Assembly: GCF_030159595.1 (NCBI RefSeq)
Contig: NZ_BSKJ01000005.1
Span: 124,001 to 188,000, forward strand
DNA length: 64,000 nt
From: Pseudomonas putida
Lineage (GTDB): Bacteria > Pseudomonadota > Gammaproteobacteria > Pseudomonadales > Pseudomonadaceae
Reading direction: 5' to 3'
Each line of letters opens with the position of its first letter. The first letter of the stretch is position 1. The notes under the pieces are model-generated. The model was not told the DNA's origin and did not search any database. It saw nothing but the letters and a program-made list of their open reading frames with translations. Shown here piece after piece: positions 36,508 to 46,247 of this stretch. The translations under genes were made by a program, and so were the position numbers.

Positions 36508-37413
36508 TCACGCGCGCCTGGACGGTGCCTTTTTCACAACCGCCTGAAGCAGGTGCCCTGCCGAACCCAGCTTCGCATTGCTGACAAATGCGGTTGACTG
36601 AATATCAAGGACGGTGAAACCGCCAAGCGCGAACAGATGGGTAAGCGCTGGCACCGAGAAGAAGTTGATATGCTCATGCCAGTGCCGCTTTTGCTCAGCC
36701 GAAACCTGATCGTTGCCAACCATCAACGCCTCGTGGGGCAACTCCACATACAGCAACGTATCGTCGTGCATGCTGGCGCTGATCAGCGCAAGTGTGTCCG
36801 CTGGATAGGGAACATGCTCAAGCACATGCCGGCACACGATCAAGTCGTAGGTGCGGCCTCGCACCTCGTCCTGGGTCACACTGGTTGTACCCGGCACGGT
36901 GGGCTTTTTGTCGATATCGTAGATATCGGTCGAGTAGCCCTGCCCTTTGAACGGTGTGTTGGAGCCATCCCCCCCACCCCAGTCCAGGACCCGCGTGGGC
37001 GCAATATGCCGAAGGATGTATGAGCGAATCGGGCCCAGCAGCTCACTGGGCGCGCTCAGCACTTTGTTGCGTTCCCTGAAGCCCGGCTCATAGTGCTCTC
37101 GCAAATCTTCGTAAGCCTTGCCGTAGTAACCGTCATAGAGACGCTGCATTTCCCGATCCGAAAAGCGGATATCCAGAAACAGGAATTCACACTGCGCGCA
37201 ATGAAGGGTATTGCACACGCAGTAGGCCATTCCCTGAGGGATACTGTTCAACCCCCAGCTGGCGTCGATGACTGCGGGCGCCCAGCCCAGGGCTCGATGC
37301 GACACAAAAGGCATCAGCACTGCCGGGGACTGAGACAACTGCGCTGATCCACAGCAAACGCATCGGGTGGCAACGCGTTCGCGTTCACAGGCGGGATACA
37401 CATCGTTGATCAT
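36508..37413 (-). CDS. SAM-dependent methyltransferase with N-terminal Cys cluster
   Basis: A 301-aa class I methyltransferase. Motif I is LDWGGGDGSN, followed by RGRTYDLIVCRHVLEHVPYP. The N-terminus carries CVCCGSAQ and CNTLHCAQC, a zinc-binding-like pattern seen in sugar C-methyltransferases, but the C-terminal domain of the full TylC3-type enzymes is absent. Within the glycan operon it probably methylates a nucleotide sugar or the finished glycan. The substrate cannot be read from sequence. A 223-base gap without a visible gene separates it from the synthase gene downstream. Confidence 0.8.
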   Translation of the reverse strand: MINDVYPACERERVATRCVCCGSAQLSQSPAVLMPFVSHRALGWAPAVIDASWGLNSIPQGMAYCVCNTLHCAQCEFLFLDIRFSDREMQRLYDGYYGKAYEDLREHYEPGFRERNKVLSAPSELLGPIRSYILRHIAPTRVLDWGGGDGSNTPFKGQGYSTDIYDIDKKPTVPGTTSVTQDEVRGRTYDLIVCRHVLEHVPYPADTLALISASMHDDTLLYVELPHEALMVGNDQVSAEQKRHWHEHINFFSVPALTHLFALGGFTVLDIQSTAFVSNAKLGSAGHLLQAVVKKAPSRRA

Positions 37414-37483
37414 GAAGTCAGACCTAGCACGTCCAGGTAAAAATGGGAGTATTGCGCCTCGGCCAGCTCAACCGGGCAGCCCT

Positions 37484-38437
37484 CTAAATCGCCGCGTCCT
37501 TGATCGACTGCTGCAAGCCATGGCGCAGTTGCAACCCGAGCTCCGAGCGCGCCTTGTCGATGCAGGGTACATACCGGTTCCGGAAACTCCCCGGGGTAGC
37601 CTGAGCAGCGGCAATGTGCACCGGCTTTTGTGGTGACAACACGTCACGCACCTGATGCGCGAGCTCAGCGATCGTCACTGCCTCGTCCGACCCGACGTTG
37701 TAAGCACTGCCCGCGCGACCTTGACGCAGCATCACATCCAGCCAGTGAGCCAGGTCACGCTGGTCCATGTAAGACCGCACAGGCGTTCCATCCCCGCTTA
37801 CGCGAATGGCGGGCGACTCAAGGGCGTCGCGAATGAAGTTGCCTATCGCGAAGTGCACATCGCGCGGCAGATCCCTGCCGACAAACGCGAAACAGCGAGC
37901 GATGACCACCTCCAGGCCAAACTGTTGCTGGTACAAAATGCACAGATGCTCGGCGCAGCGCTTGGCAACGCTGTAGGCATGGGCAGGTTCCAGCGGGTCA
38001 GGCAACCCATGGTAATCCTCAGGGATTTGCTCAAGCCCCTGCGGCTGAGGGCCGTACACACCACCAGAACTGGTCATCAGGAAGCGCGGGATACGCTGCC
38101 GAGCGGCGTACTCCAGCAAATTTCGAGTGCCATCGACAATCTGGGTATAGCGCTGTAACGGAGACAGCTGTGGCCCTGCGGTCGAGTCGGCCGCAGCATG
38201 CAGTACATGGCTGAAATCCCCACCCTCTGGCAGAGACGCTGGATCGAGGATGTCGCCACGATGCAGGCGTAGCCAATCCTGGTCGGCAAACTCCGGATAC
38301 CGTTCAAGGAAGCCATCTGGAGCGCGGCTTAGGACGGTGACCACAGGGATAGCGGCACCCGTATTGGCGGCCGCCATCCAGTGCCGTAGCAACGCCTTGC
38401 CAAAAAAACCGGTGCCCCCGGTCAATAGCACATTCAT
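37484..38437 (-). CDS. NAD-dependent sugar epimerase/reductase (extended SDR)
   Basis: A 317-aa extended short-chain dehydrogenase. It starts MNVLLTGGTGFFGKALL (NAD-binding GxxGxxG) and has the catalytic Tyr-Lys pair in AHAYSVAKRCAEHL. Ser residues in LMTSSGGVYGPQ complete the triad. ATG at 38437 overlaps the stop of the FkbM gene (ATGA); the longer frame has no family N-terminus. It probably reduces or epimerises a keto sugar in the pathway, possibly after C2 transfer by the ThDP enzyme, but the substrate is unproven. Confidence 0.85.
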   Translation of the reverse strand: MNVLLTGGTGFFGKALLRHWMAAANTGAAIPVVTVLSRAPDGFLERYPEFADQDWLRLHRGDILDPASLPEGGDFSHVLHAAADSTAGPQLSPLQRYTQIVDGTRNLLEYAARQRIPRFLMTSSGGVYGPQPQGLEQIPEDYHGLPDPLEPAHAYSVAKRCAEHLCILYQQQFGLEVVIARCFAFVGRDLPRDVHFAIGNFIRDALESPAIRVSGDGTPVRSYMDQRDLAHWLDVMLRQGRAGSAYNVGSDEAVTIAELAHQVRDVLSPQKPVHIAAAQATPGSFRNRYVPCIDKARSELGLQLRHGLQQSIKDAAI

Positions 38438-39567
38438 TGGTCCGGAACCGCATACAGGACAGACTCGAACGTGTTCGATGCGTGCTGCCGAATATGAAGC
38501 CGATAGTTCGAGCACAGCGCGGAGAGCAGCTCTGGCAATTCCCATAGATCCTGTGGGTTATGGTAGAGGGACACCGCGAGCACCGGCCGATTTCGCCGAA
38601 TGATACGCGCAGCGCCGCGCAAAACTGCGGCCTCAGCACCCTCCACATCAAGCTTGATCAGATCTACCCGAACGGCGGGCAACATTTGATCCAACGCCAC
38701 CGCAGCAATCGAGATTCCGTCACCCTGATCACTGATAGCGCAGGCTTCTCCCTGGCCAGCGTTGAAGGTCAAGAGGCTGTGGCGCTCAGCGGCAGCCAGA
38801 GGCAAACAGACGGCATTGCGCCCCTTTGCCGAGACCTGCTGGACCAGCCGGACGAAGTTGCCAGGATCAGGCTCAAGCAGAAACGCCTGCCCACAGGAAA
38901 CCTCAGGCCGCGCCAGCAATGCCTCATAGCTATCGCCATCATAGGCACCACAGTCGACGAAGGTGATCTCGCGCCCTGTCAAGGCAGGCACGGTCAACTC
39001 ATTGATGTACTGCGCCTCGCCCGAAGAAAAGCTGGCGTATTGCATATCGAGCCCAAGGCGGAAAGCGCATATCCGATAAAGTATCTTGCGGCTCTCATCG
39101 TCAGCCAGCCCTTCGGCAACACGCCCGATACGCTCCATTGCATTCAACAGAGAGGCGCGAGCGCCCAACCAGAACCTCCAGCCCAAAGCCCCGGAGAACT
39201 GCTCGTACAGATCCCACGGCATCAACAGGTTGGCAAAACCTGCTTTCGCAGCAATGCCTAGCAACGCATCGTAGGGCGTATCACGATTGAGTATTCCGAG
39301 CGCGACCTGGGCCATTGGGGCGTCTTGCGACAGCTGTTGCCAGTTCACCACCGGCAACCCTGCAACCCGGTCAGATCGCGGCGACGTCTCGACAAAGCCC
39401 CCTACGACAAAGCCTTGCTGCTGCATCGCAGTTGCCAGGCTAAGGCCGAAATTCCCCGCACCAAAGATCCACAGCGGTCGCCGAGGATCAATGTGCGCGG
39501 GCTTCACGTCGTTCGCCTGGTCGCGCAGAGCCATGAAGTCTTCGAAACGCCACGTTGTGTCAGCCAT
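38434..39567 (-). CDS. FkbM family methyltransferase with N-terminal Rossmann-like domain
   Basis: A 377-aa protein. The C-terminal FkbM domain shows the SAM site (FVDCGAYDGDS), VDLIKLDVEGAEAAVLRGA and LAVSLYHNPQDL. Residues about 25-120 form an additional nucleotide-binding-like domain (PLWIFGAGNFGLSLATAMQQ) similar to the start of PglD-type or Gfo/NAD-binding folds. ATG at 39567 is one base past the ThDP-enzyme stop. It likely O-methylates the glycan. Confidence 0.85.
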   Translation of the reverse strand: MADTTWRFEDFMALRDQANDVKPAHIDPRRPLWIFGAGNFGLSLATAMQQQGFVVGGFVETSPRSDRVAGLPVVNWQQLSQDAPMAQVALGILNRDTPYDALLGIAAKAGFANLLMPWDLYEQFSGALGWRFWLGARASLLNAMERIGRVAEGLADDESRKILYRICAFRLGLDMQYASFSSGEAQYINELTVPALTGREITFVDCGAYDGDSYEALLARPEVSCGQAFLLEPDPGNFVRLVQQVSAKGRNAVCLPLAAAERHSLLTFNAGQGEACAISDQGDGISIAAVALDQMLPAVRVDLIKLDVEGAEAAVLRGAARIIRRNRPVLAVSLYHNPQDLWELPELLSALCSNYRLHIRQHASNTFESVLYAVPDQ

Positions 39568-39568
39568 G

Positions 39569-41401
39569 TCAATCGCCAGCCGTGTCGGTGTTAGGGACGG
39601 CACGCAGGGCTGCCGCTTCTGCACGAATTCGCGCCATGGTTTCCGGCTCCAGGAACGGGTGCATGTCATCGAGCTCCGGGGTGACGAAAGCACCGTTGGC
39701 ATCGACCCGCGACTTGATACGCGGCACGAACTCCTGCCGAGGGTCGACGTGCAGGTCGATCAACATCGGGCCATCACTTTCCAGAAGTGCGTCGAGCCGC
39801 GCCAGGTCGCCCTGCGTAGCGATGCTTTCGGCGCGCAGGCCATAAGCGCTGGCCACGGCAGTGAAGTCCGGGAAATCCACGCCTGATTCGGGCGTGGCGC
39901 CGATCACCCGGCCAAAGAAGTTTTCGTGTGTCTGCCAGATCGAGAGGTAACCTCGATTGTTGAGCACGATCACGATCACGTTGACGCCGAGGGTCTTGAG
40001 CGTTTGCAGCTCCTGAATGTTCATCTGCAGGCTGCCGTCGCCGGCAAAGCAGATCACGCGACGTGCGCCTTCTGCTTTGGCTGCCGTCGCCGCACCAATG
40101 GCCGCTGGCAGGTCATAGCCCATCGACGCGGAGCCCGAGTTGCTGAACAGGCGCTGGCCCTTCTGCAAGGCGCCGATCTGAAATGGCAGGATGCAGGCTG
40201 ACGCATTGCCACACACCACGATGTCATCCGCACGCATCTGCGCAAAAATGCGCTGTACCATCAGGTACGGGTTCAAAGGCCCATCGGCTTTTTGCGTGTG
40301 CTCCGCCGATGCCGGATAGGTACGCCCTATGTGCTGGCACCATTGCACCCACGGCGCAAAACTCTGCAGAGTGGCCTTTGCCAGCTCTTGCTCGAAGACA
40401 TCGAGGAAGTCTGCCAGGTCGGCAGCAACGCCGAAGTCCGGGCGCACGGTGGGCTTGTTCAGCTCAGCAGCGTCGATATCGACCTGAGCCACCCAGGCGT
40501 GCTTGGCGAATGCCTGCCAGTTATAGCTGGTTTGCCGCACATTCAGCCGCGACCCCAGCACCAACACGAAATCAGCCGCCTGCAAGCAGAAGTTACCGGC
40601 ACGGGTACCGATAGTGCCAGGGCGACCGGCGAACAGTGGGTGATCGGACGCGATCAGATCATGGGTCCAGGCAGTCGCCAGGGGGATACCGTAGCGCTCC
40701 ACCAGCGCCAGTAGCCGTTGCTCGGTGCGTGACAGGCGCACACCGGTGCCGCCCAGCACCACAGGGCGGTGCGATTGCAACAGCTTGCCGACGATATCAC
40801 GGCAGGCAGCGCGCAAATCCTCGGCGCGCGGCGGCTGGATCAACGAGGGCGCCGGGATATCGAGTGGTACTTTGGATTGCTGGATATCCAGTGGAATATC
40901 GAGCCAGACAGGCCCGGGGCGACCGCCCACTGCTTCGGCGAATGCCTTGGGCAGCATGACCTCCACATCCTGCTCCGAACGCACGATCTGCGCGTACTTG
41001 CAGACCGGGCTGGCCATGGCGATGGTCGGTCCCTCCTGGTCACCCAGTTGGCGCAGGCCCGGTACATCCTGGAAAGACACACAGGTTTCGCGCTTGATCT
41101 GGCCGGACAGCACGATCATGGGGATGGAGTCGGTGAACGCCCCATGCACACCGTTGAGCGCGTTGATAGAGCCAGGGCCCGTCGTCAACATCACCACGGC
41201 CGGCTTGCCGGTGATGCGCGCATACCCCTCGGCGGCCATGGCACAAGCCTGCTCATGGTGCATGAAGGTGCACCGCAGCTGCTCATGGCCACCCAAGGCC
41301 TGGTTGAGGAACATGGCACCGCCACCGGTGACGGTGAAAACCTGTTCGACCCCCTGCTGAACCAACCATTGCGCAATTTGCTGGGATACAGTCGCCATCA
41401 T
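39569..41401 (-). CDS. Thiamine-diphosphate enzyme, acetolactate synthase/YerE-like
   Basis: A 610-aa ThDP enzyme with all three domains: Pyr domain with catalytic Glu E50 in FMHHEQACAMAAEGYAR, a central FAD/NAD-like domain, and a PP domain with GDGSLQMNIQE...VLNNRGY. It is not the housekeeping acetolactate synthase by context, since no small subunit or leucine/isoleucine genes are near. Beside rfbF, rfbG and rfbH the closest functional precedent is YerE, which adds a two-carbon unit from pyruvate to CDP-3,6-dideoxy-4-ketohexose in yersiniose synthesis. The ATG shares a base with the NeuB-like stop; GAGG lies upstream. Confidence 0.8.
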   Translation of the reverse strand: MMATVSQQIAQWLVQQGVEQVFTVTGGGAMFLNQALGGHEQLRCTFMHHEQACAMAAEGYARITGKPAVVMLTTGPGSINALNGVHGAFTDSIPMIVLSGQIKRETCVSFQDVPGLRQLGDQEGPTIAMASPVCKYAQIVRSEQDVEVMLPKAFAEAVGGRPGPVWLDIPLDIQQSKVPLDIPAPSLIQPPRAEDLRAACRDIVGKLLQSHRPVVLGGTGVRLSRTEQRLLALVERYGIPLATAWTHDLIASDHPLFAGRPGTIGTRAGNFCLQAADFVLVLGSRLNVRQTSYNWQAFAKHAWVAQVDIDAAELNKPTVRPDFGVAADLADFLDVFEQELAKATLQSFAPWVQWCQHIGRTYPASAEHTQKADGPLNPYLMVQRIFAQMRADDIVVCGNASACILPFQIGALQKGQRLFSNSGSASMGYDLPAAIGAATAAKAEGARRVICFAGDGSLQMNIQELQTLKTLGVNVIVIVLNNRGYLSIWQTHENFFGRVIGATPESGVDFPDFTAVASAYGLRAESIATQGDLARLDALLESDGPMLIDLHVDPRQEFVPRIKSRVDANGAFVTPELDDMHPFLEPETMARIRAEAAALRAVPNTDTAGD

Positions 41402-42510
41402 CACAGCCCTCGGCCCAGGATCAGTTCTTTCAGGGCCGGGGTTTCACTGTAAGGCCCGTCAATGTGGTCGATGGTCAGGCGTTCGTTGGCCTTGATCGGC
41501 CGCAGCAGCGTTTCACCGTTCATCACTTCCCGGCAGGACAGCTGCCCTTTGTGCAGCGGGATTGCAAGGTAGAAGTCCTTTTCGAACTCGTCCCGGTTCA
41601 GCACATAGCCTGGCGAGAGGTCCCGACGTGCATAGGCACCGCGCACGAGTGCGTTGAGGTACTCGGTTTCCTTGCGCGAAATGATGCGTCGAGTGCCGCT
41701 GACACCCCCGCACATTTCCTTGGCCTTGTGGAAGGCCTTGTACCAGTTGTCGCACTGTTCCGGGAGCGAGCAGTAGTTGGAAACCGGCACACCTTGGTAC
41801 TGGATATCGATGTGCCTTTCCCAGGTACGTACACCTTTGCCGTAGGAAATGAGCATGGAAGAGTGCCAGTCGTGGTACTCATGGGTCGACAAGCCAATGA
41901 CATGCCCAGGGTAGCGGTTACGCAGGTAGTCGATCTGGTCGAGCTGCAGCTCGTCGTCCTCGCTGGGGTACAGCGAAACGCAATGGTTGATGGCCAGCGG
42001 GATATCACGCTTTTCAAAGTAGCGAACGATATCGTCCAGGTCTTTTTCCGATGCGCCGCCGGTGGAAATGATGGTTGGCCGGCGGGTAGACGCGATTTTT
42101 TCGATAAGCGGCCAGTCGTTCATGTCGGAACTGGCGATCTTGATGATCGGCATGTCGAATTCGACGCACAGGTCAACCGAGGCTTCGTCGAATGGCGTCG
42201 CCATGGGAATGCAGCTCAGGTTGCGGACTTCTTCCACCATGCGGGCAAACTCCGCCTTGGTCAGGCGGGTGTCCTCGGTCTTCTTCACATAGCGAAGGTC
42301 TGCGGTACCTTTGAAATCAGGATGAATGAACTCATCGACATCGCGGAACTGCAGCTTGATGGCTGCCTTGACGTTGTTGTAACGCGCAATCGTTCCGTGG
42401 TCGCGGACAATTTTCAGCCCGCGCTCCAGCTTGCCCCAATGATTGTTGGCGAGCTCCAGTACGAACAGGTTTTCAAACAGATCTTTGTCACGCTGACTAA
42501 TGGTTTTCAC
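41401..42510 (-). CDS. NeuB-family (N-acetylneuraminate synthase-like) protein
   Basis: A 369-aa protein with the NeuB TIM-barrel fold: FVLELANNHWG (normally EIGxNHxG), PMATPFDEASVDLCVEF, IIKIASSDMNDWPLIEK, STGGASEKDL, INHCVSLYPS and a C-terminal SAF-like segment (YARRDLSPGYVLNRDEF). Several core motifs are altered, e.g. GLSTHEYHDW for GYSDHT and WERHIDIQ for EKHFTLD. The start is GTG at 42510 with GGGGAG 7 bases upstream. Family members condense PEP with a hexose, but no CMP-sugar synthetase gene is seen nearby, so the product is unknown. Confidence 0.82.
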   Translation of the reverse strand: MKTISQRDKDLFENLFVLELANNHWGKLERGLKIVRDHGTIARYNNVKAAIKLQFRDVDEFIHPDFKGTADLRYVKKTEDTRLTKAEFARMVEEVRNLSCIPMATPFDEASVDLCVEFDMPIIKIASSDMNDWPLIEKIASTRRPTIISTGGASEKDLDDIVRYFEKRDIPLAINHCVSLYPSEDDELQLDQIDYLRNRYPGHVIGLSTHEYHDWHSSMLISYGKGVRTWERHIDIQYQGVPVSNYCSLPEQCDNWYKAFHKAKEMCGGVSGTRRIISRKETEYLNALVRGAYARRDLSPGYVLNRDEFEKDFYLAIPLHKGQLSCREVMNGETLLRPIKANERLTIDHIDGPYSETPALKELILGRGL

Positions 42511-42664
42511 CGGATACTCCCCTGGTTGCCGTGGGCCAGGTCGATGTGGCGCCAAGGCATGCTGTGTTCTATGTGCGGCTGACGCCGGCATTGCACGCCG
42601 CCTTGGGACGTACCCGGCGGCTATTGGAATAGTTGACTGTTCGCTATCGGTGTCTGGTCTGCCC

Positions 42665-45600
42665 TCAACCTGGCAGCCAGGCGTCAAGCCACTGGCGTGC
42701 ATAGCCTTCATCCAGCATGTGCCGTGCCAGCACCTGTTCGCGCAGCGCTTTCGCGCCACTTGCACTGGCAGCAGGCTCGGCAAGGTGCGCCTGGATAGCA
42801 CTGATCCAGTCGCCGGCGGTGTTCCTGACCCTGGTCACAGGCAACCCTTGGTAGGGCAATACATCACTGCACACCAGCGGATAACCACAGGCGGCATATT
42901 CAAGAAGCCGCACATTGCTGCGACATGCATCAAGCCATCCATCGCCAAGCGGTGCCAACGCCAGATCAAGTCCCAGCGACATGAGCTTCTGCGGATATTC
43001 ATCGTAAGGCACCGGGCCATGTAACTCGCGCAGGTAAGGCTGTAGCTGGGGCGGGCATTCACCCAGGCAGACCCAATCCACATCAGCACGCAAGGCCTGA
43101 ACAATCTCTAGCATCAGGTGCTGAACGCGGGCGTCGAACTGATCACCCACCCACCCGACACGAGGGCGACCACCCGGCTGACGCTGAGTAGCCAACGCCC
43201 CCCAACGGGCCGGGTGCAGACGGTCCGGCATGACACGAATATCTGAACAGAAGCCTTGCAGTGCTTCTGCCAATGCATGGGTGGGCACCACCAGCCGGTC
43301 CACAACGCCAACAGACCATCGCAGCGCACCTGCAAGATCGTCATCCGCCAGGCCAGGCAAGTCGGCATTCACTTCGCCCACCTTGAATGCGCGGGTGAAC
43401 CGGGCATTGCGACGCAACGCTTCAATCTGCGCCTCGCTTTCTGGCCGCCGCATCACCCAACTATCAGGCTGCAGCCGCTCCAGCTCAGCGGGCAGATAGG
43501 GCCGCAAGGCCAACCGGACGTCAGCCAGGCCGGCAATACCCATGGACAAGGCAGGGTCGACAATCCGGCTGCGAGCAGCGCCAGCAAGTTCGCCCGGCAT
43601 GCTCAACAGCACGGGCAACGGGCGCCAGCTCAAGGGGTTCCATGACAGGCCCGGGTCGGTCTCAAGCTCAAAACCAGCCCCTTGCAAAGACAAGTTGCGG
43701 TTGTAGGCCGGATCGCGGGCGATGACGGGCAGCCATTTGCCATACAACGCGTCCTGTTCGGCTTCGGCCGCGTCGGCAGGCACGCACTCACCCTGGCCCT
43801 CGCACACCACCACAGCATGGGGCGTCCACACCGTGAGATAACCGGCCTGCCGCGCCTTCAGGCAAAGATCAAGACTGGCACCCGTGCGTTGCGTCAGGTG
43901 ACTATCCATTGCGCCCACATCCTGGTAAAGCGCCCGGCGAATCAACAGGCAGGCGCCAGACACGGCACTCAGGTTCTGATCCAGCTCAAGCCGGCGCATG
44001 TACCCTTCATCCTGCGGCAGCCCGGAAAACGCCGAGCTGCCTGGGCCATTCAAGCCCAGCACCTGCACAGCCTGTTCGACCATGCCATTGGGATGCATCA
44101 ACCTGGCGCCGACGATGCCGACTTCCGGGCGCTGGCCGTGGTTGAGCAAGGCATCCAGCCAGTCATCGTGCACAATCACGGTATCCTCGTGCAGCAGCAC
44201 CAGATACTCGCCTTGTGCATGCCTGGCCGCCAGGTTGCAAGCAGCGGCATGGCCATGTACCGACGCGTCACTCAGCACGCTGACCCGGTTTTGCTCCCGC
44301 GCCACAAGGCCATCCAGCCAGGCACGGGTAGCCGGACTGCTGCCGCCATCGTTTACCAGCAAAATCTCGACGTGGGGATAACGGGTCTTTTCAATCAACG
44401 AATGCACGCAGCGCTGTACATGATCGAGACGCCCGCTGCAGGGCACAACCAGCGAAACCAATGGCTGCTCGGCGTGCCCATAGTCAATGCGATGAATGCC
44501 TGGCCGATGCATGCGCACCTGCGCCTGGGTATAGCCGCGCCGCTGCAAGTGGCGCAGCAGCACCGCCTGTTCCTGAGGGCTGTGAACAGGTTCTACGCTG
44601 GGCGAGATACACACGGGTTCGCTGACGTGAGCCAGCCCGTCGAGGCCATCGGCATCTTCGATCAAGTGCAACAGCAACGCGAGCTCGGCCGCCCCCGCGC
44701 AGGCCAGGTCGAAACCGCCCGCCTCAAGGAATACCTCGCGGCGATAGAACCAATGCCGCGCCAGCTGGGCCGGGCTGGCCAGCAGCATGTCGAGATTGAA
44801 GTCGGGGCGCAGCAGCGCCTGCTGGGTGCCCTGCGGCGTGGTCACCAGCTCATCGGCATACACCGCACGCACATGGTCGCCCTCGAGCAGTTCCAGCGCG
44901 AGCATCATCAACCCGAACGGTGTGAACGTGGTACCCGCACGCACAAAACAGAGCCACTGCCCGGTCCCTTGCTGCAGGACCAACTGGTTAAGCGTAGCAA
45001 GCTCGCAATCGGCCGGCACATGGACGGCGAGCTGCTGATACATCTGCCCTTGCAGGCTTTTGCGCGTGGTCTCGACCGCCGCTGGCTGGCCGTTCGGGAT
45101 GATGACGAAATCGAACCTGGGCAGGTCCATGCGCCTGTCTTCCAGACGCTGGGCGATCAACGCCGCCTGCGCATCAGTAGGGCGACGGGACCGCAGCCAC
45201 TGGGCAACCTGTGCATCTGGCTGACGTGCCGCCTCGTGCATATCGTCTGATTGCAGGTCTGTGCAAGGCATGGCCTGGGTCTGCTCGATGAAGCCGGCCA
45301 ACTGCTCCCAGAACCGGCCCTGCAGGTCAGCGTATTTTTGCTGGACGATGGCCAAGCCCGATCTGGCATGCTCGATAGCCTCGGGCGTGTCTTCGAAGGC
45401 CAGGCCATGCGTGCCGAATTCGCCAATACCGAGCGGCGTACCATCAAAGAAGGGCGACTTGAGTACCACGGTCGGGCAACCACACAACATAGCTTCCAGC
45501 GCCGTTGCGGTGGAAGAAAAGCAATAGATGCCTTCACTGCGCCGGAACAGCTCTGCCATTTCCCGAGGGGTGGCTGGCCATTCGTTGGTAATGAGCGTGC

Positions 45601-46147
45601 ACCTCGCCGCCAGCTCGGGGTGCTCCTGAAGCGCATGGGTATGGCGCCCCGGGTAGATCAGCCAACCTTTGCGATGGCCGTCATAGGGGTTGCCAAGGTT
45701 GTTGAACAGCGATGTGTCGATCGGCGGCAGAAACAGTATGCGCTCAGCCCCTGCGCCCTTGGGCAGCAGATGCTCACCGTAGGCAAAGACCATTTCCGAA
45801 TCGGCAAACTCCGTGTCCCCTGCGATCAACCCCGGTACGTTGAGCAGGTAGCGCACGACCGAGCGGGCCTTGGTCGGGTTGCCTGACACCACCTCCGGGT
45901 ACACCACGATAGGCTGGCGCCCCGCCTGCTCATGTTGCTGCTTCAACTCATTGGTGAGCAGGGGCGTGTGCCACATCGGGTTGGTCGTGGAGCTGTACAG
46001 GTAGGCGTCCTGACCGCACCGGTTCAGCAGGTGACACAGCATGTGCATCACCCGGATACCCGCCGAGTTATGCCGGTAGGCGGGCGCAACGATGTAATAC
46101 GGGCGCGGTGACGCAACGTGCAAGGGCGGATAATGCTGAGTGCTCAC
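42665..46147 (-). CDS. Giant multidomain glycosyltransferase (GT4-GT2-GT2-GT4)
   Basis: A 1160-aa protein. Residues 1-290 resemble a GT-B donor/acceptor half (PAYRHNSAGIRVMHMLCHLLN; FSSTATALEAMLCGCPTVVL). About 345-555 and 560-830 are GT2-like (GT-A) modules (PLVSLVVPCSGRLDHVQRCV; AQGEYLVLLHEDTVI). About 990-1160 is a GT4-like domain (RPRVGWVGDQFDARVQH; LLEYAACGYPLVCSDV). It lies inside the sugar operon and is probably a flagellin glycan polymerising or transferring enzyme, like Fgt proteins of P. syringae. GTG at 46147 has CAGGA 8 bases upstream; the ATG at 46156 lacks one. Confidence 0.85.
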   Translation of the reverse strand: MSTQHYPPLHVASPRPYYIVAPAYRHNSAGIRVMHMLCHLLNRCGQDAYLYSSTTNPMWHTPLLTNELKQQHEQAGRQPIVVYPEVVSGNPTKARSVVRYLLNVPGLIAGDTEFADSEMVFAYGEHLLPKGAGAERILFLPPIDTSLFNNLGNPYDGHRKGWLIYPGRHTHALQEHPELAARCTLITNEWPATPREMAELFRRSEGIYCFSSTATALEAMLCGCPTVVLKSPFFDGTPLGIGEFGTHGLAFEDTPEAIEHARSGLAIVQQKYADLQGRFWEQLAGFIEQTQAMPCTDLQSDDMHEAARQPDAQVAQWLRSRRPTDAQAALIAQRLEDRRMDLPRFDFVIIPNGQPAAVETTRKSLQGQMYQQLAVHVPADCELATLNQLVLQQGTGQWLCFVRAGTTFTPFGLMMLALELLEGDHVRAVYADELVTTPQGTQQALLRPDFNLDMLLASPAQLARHWFYRREVFLEAGGFDLACAGAAELALLLHLIEDADGLDGLAHVSEPVCISPSVEPVHSPQEQAVLLRHLQRRGYTQAQVRMHRPGIHRIDYGHAEQPLVSLVVPCSGRLDHVQRCVHSLIEKTRYPHVEILLVNDGGSSPATRAWLDGLVAREQNRVSVLSDASVHGHAAACNLAARHAQGEYLVLLHEDTVIVHDDWLDALLNHGQRPEVGIVGARLMHPNGMVEQAVQVLGLNGPGSSAFSGLPQDEGYMRRLELDQNLSAVSGACLLIRRALYQDVGAMDSHLTQRTGASLDLCLKARQAGYLTVWTPHAVVVCEGQGECVPADAAEAEQDALYGKWLPVIARDPAYNRNLSLQGAGFELETDPGLSWNPLSWRPLPVLLSMPGELAGAARSRIVDPALSMGIAGLADVRLALRPYLPAELERLQPDSWVMRRPESEAQIEALRRNARFTRAFKVGEVNADLPGLADDDLAGALRWSVGVVDRLVVPTHALAEALQGFCSDIRVMPDRLHPARWGALATQRQPGGRPRVGWVGDQFDARVQHLMLEIVQALRADVDWVCLGECPPQLQPYLRELHGPVPYDEYPQKLMSLGLDLALAPLGDGWLDACRSNVRLLEYAACGYPLVCSDVLPYQGLPVTRVRNTAGDWISAIQAHLAEPAASASGAKALREQVLARHMLDEGYARQWLDAWLPG

Positions 46148-46247
46148 AGGCTGCATCCTGGGCGTGGCATGGACGGGCGCGCGCCGCTGGCTCGGGCGAA
46201 CACCCTGCGGCCCCGCCCGGCAAACCGTTCACACGCGTAGACGCCCA

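Noticed and set aside
39569..41401. Housekeeping acetolactate synthase large subunit
   Set aside because: No regulatory subunit or branched-chain amino acid genes are adjacent, and the gene is translationally coupled within a sugar operon.
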